In this document: positions 5,328-6,672 of the stretch, one piece after another
How the letters are laid out: every line of letters begins with the position of its first letter
How positions within the stretch are numbered: position 1 is the first letter of the stretch
NCBI GenBank assembly: GCA_038043025.1
Contig: JBBTCW010000032.1
Span: forward strand, 1-6,672
DNA from: O2-02-FULL-42-9 sp038043025
Lineage (GTDB): Bacteria; Pseudomonadota; Gammaproteobacteria; UBA12402
Length of the DNA: 6,672 nt
Direction of reading: 5' to 3'
The notes under the pieces: generated by a model
Seen by the model: only the letters and a program-made list of their open reading frames with translations
The model's database searches: none
Told to the model about the DNA's origin: nothing
Translations under genes and position numbers: made by a program

Positions 5328-5807
5328 TTAGTGTTTCGTATCCGCCCCTGATTTTGTATCCGACGTTTTTGCACCCTGTTTTTGTTGCATATAAAGCGCT
5401 TCAAAATTCACGGGTGCCAAATTAAGCTGCGGAAAGCTACCTCGTATCACGAGATCCGATACTACTTCGCGCACATAGGGAAACAAAATATTCGGACAAA
5501 ATGCGCCCAAAATATGTTCCAGTTGTTCCTTGTCAAATCCATCTAAAAGGAAAAGTCCCGCCTGTTCTACTTCTGCCAAAAATATTGTTTTTTCCTTCAT
5601 TTTTGCAGACACAGTCAACGCTAAGACACATTCATATAATTGCTCATCTAACTTCGTATTATTGACTGATAAATCGATCGACACTTCTGGCTGCCAATTT
5701 TGACGGAACACCTCGGGTGACCCGGGTACTTCAAATGAAATATCTTTTGTATAAATACGTTGTATTTGCAACTCTTGTTGCCGGGTCGTTTCTGTTTTTT
5801 CTGCCAC
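5328..5807 (-). CDS. secB: Protein-export chaperone SecB
   Basis: SecB is a tetrameric cytosolic chaperone that holds preproteins unfolded and hands them to SecA. The 159-residue product is close to E. coli SecB (155). Motifs are LQIQRIYTKDISFEVPGSPE at 13-32, NWQPEVSIDL at 37-46, CPNILFPYVREVVSDLV at 104-120 and GSFPQLNLAPVNFEALY at 123-139. The C-terminal tail (143-159) is Lys/Thr/Asp-rich and variable, as usual. The start codon is GTG (5807), supported by a strong AGGAG (5820-5816) with 8 nt spacing. It sits between a rhodanese gene and gpsA, an order shared with E. coli except that grxC is missing. Confidence 0.97.
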   Translation of the reverse strand: MAEKTETTRQQELQIQRIYTKDISFEVPGSPEVFRQNWQPEVSIDLSVNNTKLDEQLYECVLALTVSAKMKEKTIFLAEVEQAGLFLLDGFDKEQLEHILGAFCPNILFPYVREVVSDLVIRGSFPQLNLAPVNFEALYMQQKQGAKTSDTKSGADTKH

Positions 5808-5860
5808 GCTCTAATCTCCTTTTATGTTTCCAATAAATTATCTGAATGTCCAGCGTCGTT

Positions 5861-6286
5861 CTAAGTTTTTTCTAATGGTAACCCGGCGCTTTGCCAACCT
5901 TTGATGCCACCTTCTAAAAACCGCACATCCGCAAAACCCGCACAAAATAATTTTTTCAATAAATCACTCGGCATCGCTTGTGAGCCACATACAAGCACCA
6001 ACGGTTGTTGCTTAAATGAATTCAAGCGCATAATCTTTTGATCAAATTCACCCGAAGGAATATTAATGGCATTAATAATATGACTTTGCTTAAACTGCTC
6101 TGCATCGCGTAGATCCACAACCACGGCTTTTTCATGATTCATACGCTGTACCAGCATCTCCGGAGAAATATTCTTCCCGCCTACCGATTTCGTATAAGAT
6201 TCCGCCATAATTAAGGCAAAAAAGACCAGTACAAAGGATCCTGCCAATATCCAATGCTGTGCTAAAAAAAACATAAATTCGTGCAT
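5861..6286 (-). CDS. yibN: Membrane-anchored rhodanese-like protein, YibN type
   Basis: The product (141 residues from this start) has one N-terminal membrane span (about 12-29) followed by a single rhodanese domain that should face the cytoplasm. Motifs are VVVDLRDAEQFKQSHIINAI at 55-74 and the active-site loop beginning CGSQAM at 100, then EGGIKGW at 125-131. Cys100 sits where the persulfide-forming cysteine belongs, so sulfurtransferase activity is plausible; the substrate is unknown. MHEFMFFLAQHWIL aligns well with the start of E. coli YibN, and AGGG lies 11 nt upstream. An in-frame ATG at 6307 is possible but would sit only about 7 nt from the predicted transcription start. It heads the operon with secB and gpsA; 53 nt separate it from secB. 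Confidence 0.9.
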   Translation of the reverse strand: MHEFMFFLAQHWILAGSFVLVFFALIMAESYTKSVGGKNISPEMLVQRMNHEKAVVVDLRDAEQFKQSHIINAINIPSGEFDQKIMRLNSFKQQPLVLVCGSQAMPSDLLKKLFCAGFADVRFLEGGIKGWQSAGLPLEKT

Positions 6287-6320
6287 ATAATCAGTTACCC
6301 TTTCCATTGATAGGCCTTAT

Positions 6321-6348
6321 ATTATACACATAATGATCCATAAGCCAA
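6321..6348 (-). promoter_or_regulatory. Probable promoter of the yibN-secB-gpsA operon
   Basis: On the minus strand TTGGCT (6348-6343) and a perfect TATAAT (6326-6321) are separated by 16 nt. Transcription would start near 6314, leaving a leader of about 28 nt before the ATG at 6286. No other good promoter is seen between yibN and gpsA. Confidence 0.6.
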
Positions 6349-6381
6349 CTATCGCAGCTTTATCTCATCACAGCATTTTAT

Positions 6382-6424
6382 GTCTCAGTTCAGAGGTATA
6401 AGTCGGTCAAAGCGGAGAGGACGC
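6382..6424. repeat. Degenerate pieces of the edge repeat module
   Basis: GTCTCAGTTCAGAGG (6382-6396) differs at one base from the GTCTCAGCTCAGAGG core of the edge modules. Bases 6400-6424 match 6568-6592 at 21 of 25 positions, starting AAGTCGGTC and ending AGAGGACGC. These look like decayed copies of the same repeat family. The gene-free right end 6349-6672 consists mainly of such repeats; I see no gene in it. Confidence 0.5.
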
Positions 6425-6437
6425 GAGGCTTCGCTTC

Positions 6438-6521
6438 TTTGTCATGCCGCGGTTTAACCGCGGCATCCAGACTTTAATATAAATTTTCCTGGATCCCGCG
6501 GTCAAGCCGCGGGATGACAAA
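6438..6521. repeat. 84-bp nested inverted repeat with GC-rich palindromic arms
   Basis: Two 33-bp arms (6438-6470 and 6489-6521) are inverted copies with 4 mismatches, starting TTTGTCAT and ending ATGACAAA, around an 18-bp AT-rich centre. Each arm is itself a palindrome: GCCGCGGTT-T-AACCGCGGC at 6446-6464 and ATCCCGCGG/CCGCGGGAT at 6493-6501 and 6507-6515. Most arm mismatches fall at paired positions that keep each small hairpin intact. It has the form of a MITE or REP-type doublet and could fold as one long stem or two short hairpins. Confidence 0.8.
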
Positions 6522-6542
6522 ACACTCACCTCAGAAGACGCG

Positions 6543-6672
6543 ACGCTTCTCCAAACTCATGCGAACAAGTCGGTCTCAGCTCAGAGGACGCAAAACGTTC
6601 ATCCTCTCCATCCCTGGGATTGTCCAGCCTGGCCATCCATGGCCAGTCGTTCGCGCGACTGCGACATGCCAC
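6543..6672. repeat. Right copy of the composite edge repeat
   Basis: The 49-bp module at 6555-6603 and the hairpin module at 6630-6672 repeat bases 17-65 and 153-195 in the same order and orientation. The spacer between the modules is 26 bp here but 87 bp at the left, and its sequence differs, so the modules are independent units that recur together. The hairpin module matches 43 of 43 bases and is cut by the window end. Confidence 0.8.

Noticed and set aside
6287..6307. ATG at 6307 as the yibN start
   Set aside because: Possible, but the predicted transcription start leaves almost no leader, and homology to E. coli YibN begins at the ATG at 6286.

Overview
The window reads as chromosomal DNA of a gammaproteobacterium, moderately AT-rich and densely coded. 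The housekeeping genes match the E. coli families closely, and two blocks keep E. coli-like order: yicC and rph are divergent neighbours, and a rhodanese gene of the YibN type lies directly upstream of secB and gpsA. A perfect TTAA-N7-TTAA box in front of two unrecognised genes looks like the PmrA boxes of Legionella and Coxiella. With the many small palindromic repeats this hints at the Legionellales/Coxiellaceae, but that placement is inference, not proof.

Layout. Bases 1-246 are gene-free and full of repeats: a 49-bp module, 23-bp direct repeats and a cluster of hairpins. yicC (minus, ends 247) and rph (plus, starts 1270) diverge from a 156-bp gap that holds a 53-bp palindromic element. 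The 3' end of rph overlaps tail-to-tail with a two-gene minus-strand cassette of unknown function (1982-2676). That cassette has a strong promoter-like region with the PmrA-type box at 2713-2729. A second copy of the 53-bp palindrome (2808-2860) separates it from tRNA-Gly(CCC) (2923-2996). mlaA and trmL follow as a tight plus-strand pair. trmL overlaps tail-to-tail with gpsA, the last gene of a minus-strand operon yibN-secB-gpsA whose promoter lies near 6321-6348. Bases 6349-6672 are again gene-free and hold a nested inverted repeat (6438-6521) and second copies of the modules seen at the left edge, so similar repeat blocks in the same orientation flank the whole gene block.

Functions. YicC and RNase PH act in RNA turnover and tRNA 3'-end maturation. 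TrmL methylates the tRNA wobble base. MlaA keeps phospholipid out of the outer leaflet of the outer membrane. SecB is the export chaperone. GpsA makes glycerol-3-phosphate for phospholipids. YibN is a membrane-anchored rhodanese. The genes least explained are the two small cassette proteins. The features most worth a second look are the PmrA-like box, the dispersed 53-bp palindrome, the flanking composite repeats, and an MlaA whose signal peptide lacks a canonical lipobox.
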